This document shows, piece after piece, positions 1-8,799 of a DNA stretch of 64,000 nt. Below the pieces are notes generated by a model. The model saw only the letters and a list, made by a program, of their open reading frames with translations, had not been told where the DNA came from and ran no database searches. Positions within the stretch are counted from its first letter, which is position 1. Each line of letters starts with the position of its first letter. Source of the DNA: Bradyrhizobium sp. AZCC 2176. Lineage in GTDB: Bacteria > Pseudomonadota > Alphaproteobacteria > Rhizobiales > Xanthobacteraceae. The translations under genes and the position numbers were made by a program. The DNA lies in NCBI RefSeq assembly GCF_036924645.1, contig NZ_JAZHRX010000001.1:6475501-6539500 (forward strand), read 5' to 3'.

Positions 1-254
1 GGCGTGCAGCCGCGCGCGCCGGGGATCATGTCCCAATCATCGACGAGACTGATCTTGCCGGGCTCGCCGGTGCGCGGATAGGCGAACACCACCGTACGGC
101 CGGGAAGCACCGAGAGCATCACCGAATTGTCGTCGGTTGCAAGCAGCGTGACCGGGGGGATCGCCATGCCGGCCAGATGGGCCGCCGCACCGTCGTCCTC
201 CGGCGCCGGGATCTTGCTCCAGTCGACTTCGAGCAGGTTGGGTTGAGCCATCAT
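1..254 (-). CDS. Peroxiredoxin (redoxin domain), C-terminus cut by window edge
   Basis: This is the N-terminal ~84 residues of a thiol peroxidase; the rest lies beyond position 1. The protein begins MAQPNLLEVDW and reaches a PRTGEPG segment followed by a PGARGCT motif. That resembles the start of the active-site loop of AhpC/TSA-type peroxiredoxins, where the Cys would be the peroxidatic residue reducing peroxides. Two ATG codons are adjacent (252-254 and 249-251) behind a GGAGG Shine-Dalgarno, so the start is either one. No signal peptide is seen, so it is probably cytoplasmic. It follows smpB on the same strand after about 60 bases. The family call is firm; the subfamily cannot be fixed without the C-terminus. 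Confidence 0.8.
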   Translation of the reverse strand, partial: MMAQPNLLEVDWSKIPAPEDDGAAAHLAGMAIPPVTLLATDDNSVMLSVLPGRTVVFAYPRTGEPGKISLVDDWDMIPGARGCT

Positions 255-317
255 TTCTTCCTCCAGGTGGCGAATGGCGAGTGGCGAATAGCGCTTTCCA
301 CTCCCCATTCGCCCGCT

Positions 318-791
318 TCATCCCCGCGCCCGCATCAGGCGGCCCTTTTCCCGGCCCCAGTCGCGTTTCTTTTCGCTCTCGCGCTTGTCGTGCAGCTTCT
401 TGCCCTTGGCAATCGCCAGCAGCAGCTTGGCGCGACCGCGTTCGTTGAAATAGAGTTTGAGCGGGATCAGCGTCATGCCCTCGCGATCGACCGCGCCCAT
501 CAGCTTGTTGATCTGCTTTCGGTGCAGCAACAGCTTGCGCGGCCGCTTCGGCTCATGGTTGAAGCGGTTGGCCTGCAGATATTCCGGGATATTGGCGTTG
601 ATCAGCCAGATCTCGCCGTCCTTGGAATCCGCATAGGATTCCGCAATTGTTGTCTTGCCGTTGCGGATCGACTTCACTTCGGTGCCGGTCAGCGAGATGC
701 CGGCCTCGATCGTGTCCTCGATCGCGTAGTTGAACCGGGCCTTGCGGTTTTCGGCGACAACCTTGATCGGGCGCTCGTTCTTGTCCGCCAC
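318..791 (-). CDS. smpB: SsrA-binding protein SmpB
   Basis: SmpB binds tmRNA (SsrA) and brings it to stalled ribosomes for trans-translation. The 157-residue product has the family's normal length. It shows the OB-fold core with [11 protein letters not shown] near residues 36-46, the N-terminal ENRKARFNY block, and a basic C-terminal tail with [15 protein letters not shown] that enters the ribosomal A-site channel. The start is GTG (791-789), one base after the stop codon of mscL, and its Shine-Dalgarno AAGAAGG lies inside the end of mscL, so translation is probably coupled. The tmRNA gene itself is not in this window. Confidence 0.97.
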   Translation of the reverse strand: MADKNERPIKVVAENRKARFNYAIEDTIEAGISLTGTEVKSIRNGKTTIAESYADSKDGEIWLINANIPEYLQANRFNHEPKRPRKLLLHRKQINKLMGAVDREGMTLIPLKLYFNERGRAKLLLAIAKGKKLHDKRESEKKRDWGREKGRLMRARG

Positions 792-792
792 G

Positions 793-1203
793 TTAGCCCT
801 TCTTGAGGAGATCGCGGATCTCGGTCAGCAGTTCTTCCTGCCTGGTAAGCTTCGGCGCCGGCGCGGCTTCGTCCTTGCGCTTCAGCTTGTTCATGGCACG
901 AATGACCATGAACAGCACGAACGCGATGATGAGGAAGTTCAGCATCAGCGTCAGGAAATTGCCCCAAGCCAGTACGGCGCCCTGCTTTTTGGCGTCGGCC
1001 AGATTGGTCGCCGTCACCGACTTCGACAGACCCGTGAAATAATTGGAGAAGTCGAGACCGCCGGTAATCGCGCCGATGATCGGCATGATGACGTCGCCGA
1101 CCAGCGAAGTGACGATGGCGCCGAAGGCCGCACCGATGATGACGCCGACAGCGAGGTCGACGACGTTACCCTTCATCGCAAATTCGCGGAATTCCTTCAG
1201 CAT
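793..1203 (-). CDS. mscL: Large-conductance mechanosensitive channel MscL
   Basis: This inner-membrane channel opens under membrane tension and releases solutes on hypo-osmotic shock. The 136-residue protein begins [21 protein letters not shown], the amphipathic N-terminal helix and first pore-lining membrane helix of the family. A second membrane helix lies around residues 75-100 and a charged cytoplasmic helix ([15 protein letters not shown]) closes the protein. The ATG follows a GAGGGGAAG ribosome site. It lies between dapA and smpB on the same strand, 45 bases after dapA and one base before smpB. All expected parts are present. Confidence 0.96.
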   Translation of the reverse strand: MLKEFREFAMKGNVVDLAVGVIIGAAFGAIVTSLVGDVIMPIIGAITGGLDFSNYFTGLSKSVTATNLADAKKQGAVLAWGNFLTLMLNFLIIAFVLFMVIRAMNKLKRKDEAAPAPKLTRQEELLTEIRDLLKKG

Positions 1204-1248
1204 GTTGGCTTCCCCTCTTCGTTCGTCAGGCGAAGTGAGTCGTCCCCC

Positions 1249-2139
1249 TTAATTAATCAGGCCGGCATGCACCATGGCGCTGCGCACGGCGACCCGCGTC
1301 GGCTCGGACACCGGCACCATCGGCAGCCGCAGCTTCTCGTCGATCTTGCCGAGCAGCGAAAGCGCGTATTTCACCGGCGCCGGATTGCTTTCGATGAAGA
1401 GGTTGTTGTGCAGCGGCATCAGCTTGTCATGCAGCTTGAGCGCGGTGGCGTGATCACCCTTCTGCCAGGCCGCGTGGAATTCCGAGCAGAGCCGCGGCGC
1501 GACGTTTGATGTGACCGAGATGCAGCCATGGCCGCCATGCGCCATGTAGCCGAGGATGGTGGCGTCCTCGCCCGACAATTGGTTGAAGTCCTCGCCCATC
1601 GCCGCGCGCTGCTGCGACACCCGCACCATGCTCGCGGTCGCATCCTTCACGCCGGCGATATTCTTCAGTTCGAACAGCCGCGTCATGGTCTCGACCGACA
1701 TGTCGATCACCGAACGGCCGGGGATGTTGTAGATGATGATCGGAATCCCGATCGCATCGTTGATCGCCTTGAAGTGCTGGTACATGCCTTCCTGGGTCGG
1801 CTTGTTGTAGTACGGCGTCACCACCAGCACGGCGTCCGCGCCCGCCTTCTCCGCGTGCTCGGCGAGCTCGACGGCCTCCTTGGTCGAATTGGAGCCTGCG
1901 CCCGCAATGACAGGCGCCCGCCCCTTGGCTTCGTCGATGCACCATTCGACGACGCGCTTGTGCTCGTCATGGCTCAAGGTGGGGCTTTCGCCGGTCGTGC
2001 CGACGGGCACCAGGCCGTGGGTGCCCTCGGCGATCTGCCAGCTCACCAGGCCGCGGAACGCGGCCTCGTCGAGCGAGCCGTTCTTGAATGGCGTGACCAA
2101 GGCGGTGAACGAGCCCCGGAACTTTGTCTTGGCTGCCAT
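1249..2139 (-). CDS. dapA: 4-hydroxy-tetrahydrodipicolinate synthase
   Basis: DapA condenses pyruvate with aspartate semialdehyde, the committed step of diaminopimelate and lysine synthesis. The 296-residue TIM-barrel protein is of normal length. It carries the GTTGES phosphate-loop motif at residues 47-52, the catalytic Tyr in IIYNIPGR at residue 137, and the Schiff-base Lys in AGVKDAT at residue 165. The ATG is preceded by GGAGGAAGTCC. It heads a leftward run dapA-mscL-smpB-peroxiredoxin and diverges from the lytic transglycosylase across about 290 bases. Nothing unusual is visible. Confidence 0.97.
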   Translation of the reverse strand: MAAKTKFRGSFTALVTPFKNGSLDEAAFRGLVSWQIAEGTHGLVPVGTTGESPTLSHDEHKRVVEWCIDEAKGRAPVIAGAGSNSTKEAVELAEHAEKAGADAVLVVTPYYNKPTQEGMYQHFKAINDAIGIPIIIYNIPGRSVIDMSVETMTRLFELKNIAGVKDATASMVRVSQQRAAMGEDFNQLSGEDATILGYMAHGGHGCISVTSNVAPRLCSEFHAAWQKGDHATALKLHDKLMPLHNNLFIESNPAPVKYALSLLGKIDEKLRLPMVPVSEPTRVAVRSAMVHAGLIN

Positions 2140-2429
2140 GGACTTCCTCCAAACGCTTAAGAAACGGCACGACCGAAACTGGATTTCAATTCATATCGGG
2201 TCTGGCGATCAGGCGAAAGGGCCGTACGGTATGGCGCTAGTGCTTTGTTTCGACGCCCTTTCTTGGCGCCGATCGAACAGCCCCTCCTCGAAGGGCCGAT
2301 AGCCGCGATTTTGCCGCGGTGATGGCGCAAACAGGTCCGGCCGCAACGTTTTAGCATTTTGTCCACATATTCAATCAAATAGACCTAAGGCTCGAGCGAC
2401 TGAATGATTCGCCGCCGCAGAGGACCGCC
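2140..2429. other. Divergent intergenic region dapA / slt
   Basis: This 290-base gap separates two divergent genes and must hold both promoters. It is less GC-rich toward 2330-2390 (a TTTTAGCATTTTGTCCACATATTCAATC stretch read in pieces). A short inverted repeat, CCGCG...CGCGG, lies near 2300-2320. I could not assign promoter boxes with confidence and found no open frame with coding character. Confidence 0.4.
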
Positions 2430-4667
2430 GTGATCCCTTCCGCCCGCGCCGCCGCCTTGCGATCGACCGCGCTGGCCACGGGCCTGGCGCTGGCTGTCGG
2501 ACTGGCGGCTCTTCCCTTCGATGCCTGGGCCAAGGCAAAAGTTCCTTTGCCGAAGCCGCGGCCGATCGCCCGCAACGTCGTTCCCAAGTCCGCTGCACCG
2601 TCCGGCGCACACCCCAGCGCGCCCGCCCCCCACACCGCGGCGGCCCCCGCGGCGCCGGCCCCGGCGCCGCCGGTGCTGGCACCTGCAACGCGCCAGCATG
2701 CCGCCTTGCCGCCTGCGCGCAAGCACGTGGCGCCCGCAGCGGTAGCCGCGACGTCCACGACGTCGCAGGCCGACAAGGACGCACTGGAAAACGTCATCGA
2801 GCTGGTGCGCAAGCAGAAGCCTGGCGATGCAACCCAGGCGCAGGCTGCAATATCCGATCCGGTCGCCCGCAAGCTTGCGGAATGGCTGATCCTGCGCAGC
2901 GACAACAATGGCGCCTCCGTCGAGCGCTATCGCAGCTTTGTCTCGGCCAACCCGAGCTGGCCGTCGCAGACCTTCCTGCGCCGGCGCATCGAGGCCGCCC
3001 TTTGGGACGACCGGCGCGATGACGCCACGGTGTGGTCGTGGTTCGAAAACGAATCGCCGGTTTCGGCCAAGGGCAAGTTCGCGCTGGCCAAGGTGATGCT
3101 CGCGCGTGGCGATCGCGCCAATGCCGAGCGGCTGGTTCGCGAAGCCTGGCGCCACGACGGCATGTCGGAAGACACCGAGAGCGCGGCGCTCGATATGTTC
3201 GGCGCATTGCTGACGGGAGGCGACCACAAAGCGCGGATGGATTCGCTGCTTTACGGCACCGAGCAGGAAGCCGCCGGCATGCGCGCCGCCAAGCGGCTCG
3301 GTTCGGGCCATGTCGCGCTGGCCAAGGCGCGGATCGCAGCCAACAAGAAATCCTCCAACCTCAAGTCGCTGCTCGAGGCGGTGCCGCGGGAGCTGCACGG
3401 CGACCCCGGCTACACGTTCGCCAGGATCCAGTGGCTGCGCCGCGACGAGAAGTTCAACGAGGCCGCACAGCTCATGCTGGCCGCGCCGAAGGATCCGAAC
3501 CGCCTGCACAATCTCAACGAATGGTGGATCGAGCGGCGCCTCCTGGCGCGCAAGATGCTCGACGTCGGCGAACATCGCACTGCCTATCTGATTGCGCGGG
3601 ACGCGGCGCTGCCTTCCCGCGACATCTACAAGACCGAGCAGGAATTCACTGCGGGCTGGATTGCGCTGCGGTTCCTGAAAGATCCGGCGGTTGCCGCCCA
3701 GCACTTCGCGCGGATCGGCGTCGGCAGCGCCAATCCAACCGCGCTGGCGCGTGCCGGCTATTGGCAGGGCCGAGCGGCGGAGGCCGCGGGCCGCGCGCAG
3801 GAAGCCCGCGCAGCTTACGGCCGCGCCGCCGAGCAATCGACCAGCTACTACGGCCAACTCGCGCGCGCCAAGCTCGGCCTGCCTCAGCTCCAATTGAACG
3901 GCGTCCCGACCGGCCGCGGACGCGGGCTTGAGCGGCTGGAGATCGTCCGCGCCGTGCAGTTGCTTTATGAGCTCGACGAGCGCGAGCTTGCGATCCCGAT
4001 TTTCGCCGACATGGGCGAGAATGGCGATCCCGATGCCCTGGTCGGCCTCGGCGAGCTCACCTCGCGCCACAGCGACGCCCGCGGCATGCTGCTGCTCGGC
4101 AAGGCCGCGCTCAACCGCGGCCTGCCGTTCGACCATTATGCCTATCCCGTCACCGGCATCCCCTCGTTCAAGCAGATCGGTCCCGAGGTGGAGCCCAGCG
4201 TCGTCTATTCGATCGCGCGGCAGGAAAGCGCCTTCAATCCGTCCGTGGTCTCGCCGGCCCAGGCCTACGGGTTGATGCAGGTGACGCCGGACGCCGGACG
4301 CTATGTCTGCAAGCGGGCCGGCGTCAGCTTCGACCTCAACCGGATGAAGACCGACTCGGTCTACAATGCCATGCTTGGCGCCGCCGAACTTGGCGGACTG
4401 CTCGAGGACTACCGCGGCTCCTACATCCTGACGTTTGCCGGCTATAATGCCGGCCGCGGCAGCGTCAAGAAATGGATCGAGCGTTACGGCGATCCGCGCG
4501 ATCCCAAGGTCGACGCCGTCGATTGGGTCGAACAAATCCCGTTCTCCGAGACGCGGAACTACGTGCAGCGGATCATGGAGAACCTGCAGGTCTATCGCAC
4601 GCGGTTCGGCGGTGGGACCAGGCTCCAGATCGAAGCCGACCTGCGCCGCGGCGCCAGCGTCGAATAG
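2430..4667 (+). CDS. Soluble lytic murein transglycosylase (Slt70-like)
   Basis: This periplasmic enzyme cleaves the MurNAc-GlcNAc bond in peptidoglycan to form 1,6-anhydro products. The 745-residue protein starts at GTG. It has a signal peptide of about 35 residues ending near AWAKA, a Pro/Ala-rich linker (residues 40-105), a long alpha-superhelical U/L region, and a C-terminal SLT domain. The catalytic Glu is residue 599 in IARQESAFNP, followed by the YGLMQVTP and FAGYNAGRGSV motifs. Length and layout match Slt70. It is monocistronic and diverges from dapA; a terminator-like hairpin lies 165 bases downstream. Confidence 0.93.
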   Translation: MIPSARAAALRSTALATGLALAVGLAALPFDAWAKAKVPLPKPRPIARNVVPKSAAPSGAHPSAPAPHTAAAPAAPAPAPPVLAPATRQHAALPPARKHVAPAAVAATSTTSQADKDALENVIELVRKQKPGDATQAQAAISDPVARKLAEWLILRSDNNGASVERYRSFVSANPSWPSQTFLRRRIEAALWDDRRDDATVWSWFENESPVSAKGKFALAKVMLARGDRANAERLVREAWRHDGMSEDTESAALDMFGALLTGGDHKARMDSLLYGTEQEAAGMRAAKRLGSGHVALAKARIAANKKSSNLKSLLEAVPRELHGDPGYTFARIQWLRRDEKFNEAAQLMLAAPKDPNRLHNLNEWWIERRLLARKMLDVGEHRTAYLIARDAALPSRDIYKTEQEFTAGWIALRFLKDPAVAAQHFARIGVGSANPTALARAGYWQGRAAEAAGRAQEARAAYGRAAEQSTSYYGQLARAKLGLPQLQLNGVPTGRGRGLERLEIVRAVQLLYELDERELAIPIFADMGENGDPDALVGLGELTSRHSDARGMLLLGKAALNRGLPFDHYAYPVTGIPSFKQIGPEVEPSVVYSIARQESAFNPSVVSPAQAYGLMQVTPDAGRYVCKRAGVSFDLNRMKTDSVYNAMLGAAELGGLLEDYRGSYILTFAGYNAGRGSVKKWIERYGDPRDPKVDAVDWVEQIPFSETRNYVQRIMENLQVYRTRFGGGTRLQIEADLRRGASVE

Positions 4668-4833
4668 CGGATTTATTCGGCGCCGCCAACGCTTCGCGCG
4701 GCACGGCATCACACGCTAACGCTGTTACCGGCTCCTACCTTCCCTAACCAATATCACCGGGTGGCTTATTAGCAGGCGGCAGCACGGCATTGCCAGGCGT
4801 TGCGAACGACTGCTCCGGAGCGCGAATGCAAAA

Positions 4834-4858
4834 CTCCGGCAGCGACGCCGGGGTTTTT
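4834..4858 (+). terminator. Rho-independent terminator downstream of slt
   Basis: A 7-bp stem (CTCCGGC / GCCGGGG, one G-U pair) with a 6-base loop is followed by five T residues on the plus strand. It lies 165 bases after the slt stop, so it ends either the slt transcript or a separate small RNA starting in the gap. Confidence 0.6.
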
Positions 4859-4903
4859 GCTTTATGGCATTGATGCTCCGCGCGAAGCCGCAATAATATC
4901 CCT

Positions 4904-4947
4904 CGTCATTCCGGGGCGGCGCGCAGCGCCGAGCCCGGAATCCATTT
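4904..4947 (+). repeat. Palindromic repeat, left copy flanking GIY-YIG gene
   Basis: The unit reads CGTCATTCCGGGGC, then a variable hairpin ggcgc-gca-gcgcc, then GAGCCCGGAATCCATTT. The outer arms (ATTCCGGGGC / GAGCCCGGAAT) also pair imperfectly, so the whole unit can fold. An inverted copy with identical outer parts lies at 5258-5301, immediately after the GIY-YIG gene. Related units lie at 40203-40244 and 58256-58295. Confidence 0.9.
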
Positions 4948-4959
4948 CTCCGCTTGCTC

Positions 4960-5247
4960 ATGGCCTACTACGTATACTTGCTCGCGAGCGACAAATACGG
5001 AACGCTTTATCTCGGCGTGACGAACGACATCGTTCGCCGCGTGTACGAGCACAAGAGCAAAGCGGTCGCTGGCTTCACGAAGCGATACGCCGTCGATAAA
5101 TTGGTCTGGTTCGAAATTTACGACGATCCCACGTCGGCAATTGCGCGTGAAAAGGAATTGAAGAAGTGGCGGCGGGACTGGAAGATCAGGCTCATTGAAG
5201 AACGCAATCCGCAGTGGATTGATCTATATCCGCAAATATCGATCTGA
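4960..5247 (+). CDS. GIY-YIG nuclease domain protein (UPF0213/COG2827 type)
   Basis: This small (95-residue) protein is a single GIY-YIG domain: YYVYLLAS at residues 3-10 stands for GIY, YGTLYLGVT for YIG, followed by the conserved Arg in DIVRRVYEHKS and the Glu in AREKELKKW. Standalone members of this family are abundant in alphaproteobacteria, and their biological role is largely unknown; metal-dependent DNA cleavage is expected from the fold. An in-frame TTG lies at 4954, but ATG at 4960 gives the usual MAYYVYLL start. The codon use is more AT-rich than the neighbouring genes. The gene is bracketed by inverted copies of a 44-base palindromic repeat, which suggests a mobile cassette. Confidence 0.88.
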   Translation: MAYYVYLLASDKYGTLYLGVTNDIVRRVYEHKSKAVAGFTKRYAVDKLVWFEIYDDPTSAIAREKELKKWRRDWKIRLIEERNPQWIDLYPQISI

Positions 5248-5257
5248 GATTTTGGAT

Positions 5258-5301
5258 AAATGGATTCCGGGCTCGATGCTCCGCATCGCCCCGGAATGAC
5301 G
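5258..5301 (-). repeat. Palindromic repeat, right inverted copy flanking GIY-YIG gene
   Basis: Read on the minus strand, this copy matches the left copy (4904-4947) exactly in its outer 14 and 17 bases. The central hairpin differs (gatgc-gga-gcatc instead of ggcgc-gca-gcgcc) yet is still fully paired. It starts 11 bases after the GIY-YIG stop and ends next to the terminator of the first porin. Confidence 0.9.
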
Positions 5302-5307
5302 AAGAAA

Positions 5308-5335
5308 AACCCCCGGCAGTTGAATGCCGGGGGTT
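5308..5335 (-). terminator. Rho-independent terminator of porin 1
   Basis: A perfect 11-bp stem (AACCCCCGGCA / TGCCGGGGGTT) with a 6-base loop lies 26 bases beyond the porin stop. On the minus strand it runs into a TTTTTCTTC tract. Confidence 0.85.
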
Positions 5336-5361
5336 CTTCGAGCGTTTCACGTCTATCGTGA

Positions 5362-6942
5362 TCAGAAGTTACGCTGAGCGCGAAGCTGCAGCAAATACGT
5401 GTTCTGATCCTTGAACTCGTAGAGAGCGGTCGGCTTTGGAGGAGTCGCTGTGAACAAGGAACTGCCCGACATCTTCTGGTCCAGGTGCAACCACTGCGTT
5501 TCGGCCGAGAACGTCAGGTTCTTGACCGGAGTCCAGCGCGTAACAAGGCCAAGCTGCGAGACGTTGAAGTCGGGATTACAAGAATATGCGCCGGCGGCAT
5601 TGCCAACCAACGCCTGGCCTGAGTGGTTGGCCGCGAATGCCGCGCAATAGGCGCCCTTGGCCGAGGTGGTTCCCGCACCCAGCAGGTTATCGTTCGCTCC
5701 ACCGTCATATCGTACGCTGGAGTAGCCTCCAAACAGGCTGGTCGACCAGTACGGGTTCCAGTTGTGATTGAACGCACCACGGAAGCCCCAAGCCGTCGTG
5801 AGCTTGATGCCGTCCGTGCCGCCAGCGCCAGGAAGATAGACGCCGTCAGTGGTCGCACCGAATCCAACGCTCTGATAGGCGGACCCGCTGCTGCCGAACA
5901 TCGCAAAGCTGGGCGAAGATCCGCTGTTGCCGAGCACGTTCTTGGTGTCGCCCTTTGCATAGGACACATCGAACTTGATGTCGTCGCCCGCACCGGTCGG
6001 GAGATTCTTGATCTGCAACGCTGCCATTACCGAACCGCCCCACTTTGATTCGGGGTGGCCAGAGATTTCCGAAAAGCCGTTCGCTGCACCCAAGGTCAGA
6101 GCATTGTACGAAGCGTTAACTTCGTGAGCCGCAGCCGAAATCTGGAACAGACCCCAAGCCTGGTCGACCCGGATGTTACCGACAATGTCGGGAGCATGCA
6201 CGCCCGCATAGGCGTTGGTGCCGACTCCGTTCGCGTTAAGACTCTCGAGCGTAACAACGCCGGCAGCCGAGGTCGTGGCCAGGTTGAACACGTTGGTGCG
6301 GTTGAAGGTTAGCGGATCGTCAAGGCCGATGCTGGCCGACACGCCGTTGCCGAACTGGGCCGTGTACTGGATGTTGTTCAGGCCGGTGTCGGTGTTGTTG
6401 CCGCCGAGCAGGCTCGCATTGAGGTTGCCCGGGTAACCGTTCCAAGGGGTCGAGTAGGCCGAAGAAGACTTACCGAAGGTGAAGCCGGCGAACTGGATGA
6501 AGAGATACTCGGTGTTGATTTGGTGCCCGTTGCTCGTGGTTCCAACGTCCCTGACGCTGCCGCTCGGCGAGGTGAACGACCAGTCCAACTGACCGAAGGT
6601 ACGGACCACACCATATTCGGTGGCGGTGCGGGTATCAACGGTCAACGCCATACGTGAACGGGAAGCGAAGTAATCGCGATAGCGATTGCCCTGGCCCAGA
6701 TCGCCGTTCCAGGCCGGCGTACCGTGCGGTCCGCCGTTGAATGTCGTGTCAACGCGCAGATAACCACCGACCTTGATACAGGTGTCGGTGCCCGGGATGT
6801 AGAAGAAACCAGCGCCGTACAGCGAGCACACCCTCACGTACTCAACTGCCTTTGCCTTGACCGGAAGATCGGCCGCCTGCGCCGTGCCGATGGCGAGGAT
6901 CCCCGCGACCGACCCAAGGATAAGTTTTTTAAATGTTGTCAC
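5362..6942 (-). CDS. Outer-membrane porin, copy 1 (Porin_2 family)
   Basis: This is a trimeric outer-membrane diffusion channel of the Rhizobiales Omp2b/RopA type. The start is GTG at 6942 behind a GGGGAAC ribosome site, giving a 526-residue precursor. A signal peptide (VTTFKKLILGSVAG...AQA) is followed by ADLPVKAKAVEYVRVCSLYGAG. The protein contains the conserved TDTCIKVGGYLRVD segment and the RDYFASRSRMALTVDTRTATEYG constriction region, read here in parts, and ends in the aromatic beta-signal LQLRAQRNF. It is closely similar over its full length to the next porin upstream, so the two arose by tandem duplication. It has its own terminator. Confidence 0.95.
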   Translation of the reverse strand: MTTFKKLILGSVAGILAIGTAQAADLPVKAKAVEYVRVCSLYGAGFFYIPGTDTCIKVGGYLRVDTTFNGGPHGTPAWNGDLGQGNRYRDYFASRSRMALTVDTRTATEYGVVRTFGQLDWSFTSPSGSVRDVGTTSNGHQINTEYLFIQFAGFTFGKSSSAYSTPWNGYPGNLNASLLGGNNTDTGLNNIQYTAQFGNGVSASIGLDDPLTFNRTNVFNLATTSAAGVVTLESLNANGVGTNAYAGVHAPDIVGNIRVDQAWGLFQISAAAHEVNASYNALTLGAANGFSEISGHPESKWGGSVMAALQIKNLPTGAGDDIKFDVSYAKGDTKNVLGNSGSSPSFAMFGSSGSAYQSVGFGATTDGVYLPGAGGTDGIKLTTAWGFRGAFNHNWNPYWSTSLFGGYSSVRYDGGANDNLLGAGTTSAKGAYCAAFAANHSGQALVGNAAGAYSCNPDFNVSQLGLVTRWTPVKNLTFSAETQWLHLDQKMSGSSLFTATPPKPTALYEFKDQNTYLLQLRAQRNF

Positions 6943-7170
6943 TTTGTTGTTCCCCTTTTGCGTCTGCAGGCTTTGCATGCAGCAGCATGTTCATATGGCC
7001 GAACGAATACCGCTAAAACTTGAGTCGGCGCGTGACATGAACGTGAACAGCTCTGGTTTGTCCGTGGCTGTTGGTTTTGTGCAACATGTCGAGGCGTAAG
7101 GATCAGAAATCCCAATGCTATTGACGCGGATCACGCTACGTCCTCGGTGTCCTGGACGCGGCCACTCAAC

Positions 7171-7206
7171 GAAAAATCCCCGGCAGTTTCCTGCCGGGGA
7201 TTCTCT
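7171..7206 (-). terminator. Rho-independent terminator of porin 2
   Basis: A perfect 11-bp stem (ATCCCCGGCAG / CTGCCGGGGAT, arms 7176-7186 and 7191-7201) with a TTTC loop is followed by a T tract on the minus strand, 30 bases past the porin stop. The hairpin core CCCCGGCA is the same as in the terminator of porin 1, consistent with duplication of the whole transcription unit. Confidence 0.87.
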
Positions 7207-7230
7207 TAGACAGTTGTCAGACGTTCGAGA

Positions 7231-8799
7231 TCAGAAGTTACGCTGAGCGCGAATGTTCAAGCTGACAGTATCCTGGTCCTTGAACTCGTAGACAGCGGTC
7301 GGCTTGGGAGCCGTCGGCGTCAGCACCGCAGCGCCGGTGAACTTCTGGTCGAGATGCATCCACAGAACTTCGGCCGAGAACGTCAGGTTCTTGACGGGAG
7401 TCCAGCGGGTGATCACACCAACCTGCGCGATGTTGAAGTCTGGGTTGCAAGTCGCGGCGCCTGCCGCGGCCGCCGCAAGGAAGCCGGGATTGCTCGCTGC
7501 GTAGGAAGCGCAGTATGCTGCCTTCGCGGTGCCGTCATAACGAACGGCAGAGTAGCCGCCGAACAAGCTAGATGACCAGTACGGATCCCAGTTGTGGTTG
7601 AACGCACCACGGACACCAAAGCCCTCCGTCAGATGCAGCGAACCGTCGCCGCCCGCTGACACCGGAAGGTAGACGGCATCCACCGCGGTACCAAAGCCGA
7701 CGCTCTGGTAAGCGCCAGCGCCGCCACCGCCGAACATCGCATAGGGCCGTACGCCTGAGCTGGTGCCATTCGTGTTTTTGATGTCACCCTTGCTCCAGCT
7801 GACATCAAACTTGATGTCGTCGCCGGCGCCGGTCGGGATGTTCTTGATCTGCAACGCAGCCATCACCGAACCGCCCCACTTGGTCTCGGGGTGACCGGAG
7901 GGTTCCGAGAAGTTGTTCGCTGCGCCCAACGTCAGGTTGTTGTACGAAGCGCCAACCTCATGCAATGCGCCCGAAATCTGGAACAGACCCCAAGCCTGGT
8001 CGACGCGGATGTTGCCGACCACGTCGGGAGAGTGCACGCCGCCATAGGCATTTACGCCGGCGCCAAGCGCGCTGATGGTCTGAGCGGCAGCACTTCCGAG
8101 TGAAACGCCACCGGTAGCCAGATTGTAGATGTTGGCGCGGTTAAACGCGAGCGGGTCGTCCAGACCGATCGTGCCCGACACGCCGTTGCCGAACTGCGCG
8201 GTGTACTGGATGTTGTTCGTGCCGGTGACGGTGTCATGACCGCCGACTAGGAACGAGGTGTTGTTGCCCGGATAACCATGCCAAGGCGTCGCATAGGCCG
8301 AGGCAGAGCGACCGAAGGTGAAGCCGGCGAACTGCAAGAACAGCATTTCGACGTTAACCTGGTTGCCGTTGTTCAGGCCGCCAGCTTGGCCCGTGGGTCC
8401 CACTTCTCTGACGCTGCCGCTCGGCGAGGCGTGCGACCAATCCAACTGACCGAAGGTACGAACCACACCGTATTCGGTGGCAGTGCGGGTGTCGACGGTG
8501 AGCGCCATACGCGAACGGGAAGCGAAGTAGTCGCGATAACGATTCCGTTGACCCGGATCGCCGCTCCAAGCCGGCTCATCGTACGGCTCGCCGTTGAACG
8601 TGGTGTCAACGCGCAGATAACCACCCAGCTTGATGCAGGTGTCGGTGCCCGGGATATAGAAGAAACCCGCGCCATACAGGGAGCAGATCCTCACGTACTC
8701 GACCGCTTTGGCCTTGACGGGAAGATCGGCCGCCTGAGCTCCGCTCATGGCGATCAGACCCGCCGCTGAGCCGAGAATAAGGCTCTTAACCATCTTCAT
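7231..8799 (-). CDS. Outer-membrane porin, copy 2 (Porin_2 family)
   Basis: This second porin has a 522-residue precursor from ATG at 8799, with GGAGG seven bases upstream. The signal peptide (MKMVKSLILGSAAGLIAMSGAQA) leads into ADLPVKAKAVEYVRICSLYGAG. The body aligns with copy 1 throughout, including CIKLGGYLRVDTTFNG and the C-terminal beta-signal LNIRAQRNF. Most differences fall in presumed surface loops, for example around residues 140-150, 230-245 and 440-470. It probably serves as a general porin; paralogues like these are often expressed under different conditions, which is inference here. A long, gene-free leader region lies upstream. Confidence 0.95.
   Translation of the reverse strand: MKMVKSLILGSAAGLIAMSGAQAADLPVKAKAVEYVRICSLYGAGFFYIPGTDTCIKLGGYLRVDTTFNGEPYDEPAWSGDPGQRNRYRDYFASRSRMALTVDTRTATEYGVVRTFGQLDWSHASPSGSVREVGPTGQAGGLNNGNQVNVEMLFLQFAGFTFGRSASAYATPWHGYPGNNTSFLVGGHDTVTGTNNIQYTAQFGNGVSGTIGLDDPLAFNRANIYNLATGGVSLGSAAAQTISALGAGVNAYGGVHSPDVVGNIRVDQAWGLFQISGALHEVGASYNNLTLGAANNFSEPSGHPETKWGGSVMAALQIKNIPTGAGDDIKFDVSWSKGDIKNTNGTSSGVRPYAMFGGGGAGAYQSVGFGTAVDAVYLPVSAGGDGSLHLTEGFGVRGAFNHNWDPYWSSSLFGGYSAVRYDGTAKAAYCASYAASNPGFLAAAAAGAATCNPDFNIAQVGVITRWTPVKNLTFSAEVLWMHLDQKFTGAAVLTPTAPKPTAVYEFKDQDTVSLNIRAQRNF

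Noticed and set aside
2385..4712. 775-residue antisense frame over slt
   Set aside because: A GC-rich shadow of the lytic transglycosylase gene; no domain, and the plus-strand gene is certain.
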